DNA from: Macrothele yani
Taxonomy: Eukaryota > Arthropoda > Arachnida > Araneae > Macrothelidae
Assembly (NCBI GenBank): GCA_039090855.1
Contig: CM077022.1
Span: 76,895,964 to 76,959,963, forward strand
DNA: 64,000 nt
Direction: 5' to 3'
Below are positions 63,306 to 64,000 of the stretch, in pieces. How positions within the stretch are numbered: position 1 is the first letter of the stretch; every line of letters starts with the position of its first letter. A program made the position numbers and the translations under genes. The notes under the pieces were generated by a model. The model made no database searches. It had not been told where the DNA came from and saw only the letters and a list, made by a program, of their open reading frames with translations.

Positions 63306-63321
63306 TTTTTTTTTTTTTTTT
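63278..63321. repeat. A(n)T(n) palindrome
   Basis: About 26 A then 18 T. Left flank ATATTCTCTC, right flank CCTTTAAAAATATT, less conserved than at other sites. Confidence 0.8.
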
Positions 63322-63335
63322 CCTTTAAAAATATT

Positions 63336-63386
63336 TTATATATTAGATACCACATATTTTAGTGGTATCTAATATATAAAATATAA
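63336..63386. repeat. 20-bp stem hairpin
   Basis: TTTTATATATTAGATACCAC pairs with GTGGTATCTAATATATAAAA around an 8-base AT loop. It lies right after the A/T palindrome. No adjacent AATAAA on the ankyrin side; it could be the 3' hairpin of a gene or a cruciform site. Confidence 0.65.
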
Positions 63387-64000
63387 ATAGCAATATTAAC
63401 TAGTAATGTTGCTGCCATTCAGTAACATGATGCCGTACGTTTTACATGATCAAGATGCCATACGTAAAGTGTAAGATGATGCTATACCATTCACAGTGAG
63501 TACATAATTTTTTTTTGAAATATATAAAAATACAATACTTACCATTCGGGAAACGTTTTTATCTTATTTATTTTTACGAGACATGTTTTATTTGTTACAG
63601 TTGCTGTCCCAGTATTTATTTACTTATTATAACATAAAGTCGTTTCATGTTACAATAATAAATTTGTTACCCGCAAAATATTCTTGTAAATTTATAGGTG
63701 CTAAACTATTGTAAATATATTCTTTATTATATAGGATTACAAAATGTTGCATTTCTGGCGTGAAATGTAAAAATGTATTAGTTGAAAGTATACAATGAGA
63801 TTAGACAGAAATCACGTGACTAGACATGGCTTCCGTCGGGTCACGTAACTTCTTTAAACACGGATCATAATTGTTTCATGTTATAATAATAAGTTTGTTA
63901 CCCGCAAAATATTCTTGTAAATTTATAGGTGCTAAACTATTGTAAATATTTTCTTTATTATACAGGATTACAAAATACTGCATTTCTGGCGTGAAATGTA
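63387..64000. repeat. Gene-free end of window with a 240-bp-spaced direct repeat
   Basis: GTTTCATGTTACAATAATAA through TTACCCGCAAAATATTCTTG, ATTTATAGGTGCTAAACTAT and CATTTCTGGCGTGAAATGTA occurs at about 63630-63772 and again at about 63868-64000. On the minus strand near 63543 a donor-like ATGGTAAGTATTG preceded by AACGTTTCCC recalls the donor-like sequences in the inverted-repeat arms. No gene is recognised. Confidence 0.5.

Noticed and set aside
9811..64000. Assignment to a named virus family (herpesvirus, malacoherpesvirus, nimavirus, nudivirus)
   Set aside because: No polymerase, capsid, packaging or core transcription gene is in the window. Inverted repeats, ankyrin proteins and palindromic repeats occur in several unrelated families.
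1..64000. tRNA or rRNA genes
   Set aside because: I found no cloverleaf-like set with A and B box sequences and no rRNA-like conserved segment on reading; a covariance-model search was not possible here.

Overview
The window joins two different kinds of DNA. Positions 1 to about 9810 look like ordinary animal (probably invertebrate) chromosome. This part holds a decayed P-element-like (THAP-domain) DNA transposon bounded by 32-bp terminal inverted repeats at 651-682 and 9368-9399, with a 7-bp direct repeat (GTAGTGT) flush on both sides, and a degraded non-LTR retrotransposon fragment lies inside it. From about 9811 to the end of the window the DNA looks like a large double-stranded DNA virus, either integrated or assembled next to the host flank. 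The coding part is compact and intronless, with small genes on both strands. Most genes have an individual TATA box, many are followed by AATAAA and a hairpin, and there are many local paralogues. No hallmark gene (DNA polymerase, capsid, terminase) is in the window, so I do not name a virus family. A herpesvirus-like or other nuclear large-DNA-virus-like element is an inference.

Layout of the virus-like part. (1) 9811-30472 is a giant inverted repeat: two arms of about 9.8 kb (9811-19573 and 20664-30472) around a 1.09-kb spacer that is itself a tandem array. The arms are almost wholly non-coding. They hold nested tandem arrays, two copies per arm of an inward-facing promoter with ETS/CRE/CCAAT/TATA-like sites, long hairpins and A(n)T(n) palindromes. 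(2) 30.5-64 kb is a gene-bearing region in which A(n)T(n) palindromes (10 more sites) often separate gene blocks from repeat blocks. The repeat blocks contain 70-bp repeats with a near-perfect palindrome, reminiscent in form of viral homologous-region or origin repeats, and G-rich repeats.

Genes. I see about 20 coding genes. At least four paralogous families are present: A (MC-start proteins of about 141 aa; 35470, 54819, 57172, 57655), B (N-terminal MYxLR motif, a variable tandem-repeat middle that differs in each member, and a conserved C-terminal domain; 31277-, 37193-, 40420, 56912-), C (three tandem small charged coiled-coil proteins at 59.35-60.3 kb) and D (helical proteins; 41610, 42624, 60811). 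Two acidic proteins share a PYWDEDF motif. Single genes include an ankyrin-repeat protein (61926-63194), a 674-aa protein built from four different repeat arrays, and a frameshifted gene with an acidic, NLS-bearing C-terminus.

Regulation is the most striking theme. Many genes have their own upstream tandem array of 19-80 bp units. The unit sequences differ, yet many converge on a composite that resembles an ETS core followed by a bZIP/CRE half site (roughly GGAWRTGACRTMA). Others resemble E-box (GTCACGTGAC), GATA-like or DR1 nuclear-receptor sites. Seven genes or gene ends share a 3' module of AATAAA, a long hairpin with co-varying stem and an ACCATTGG-type motif. Together this suggests a nuclear, host-transcribed element in which each gene is wired to amplified host transcription-factor sites.
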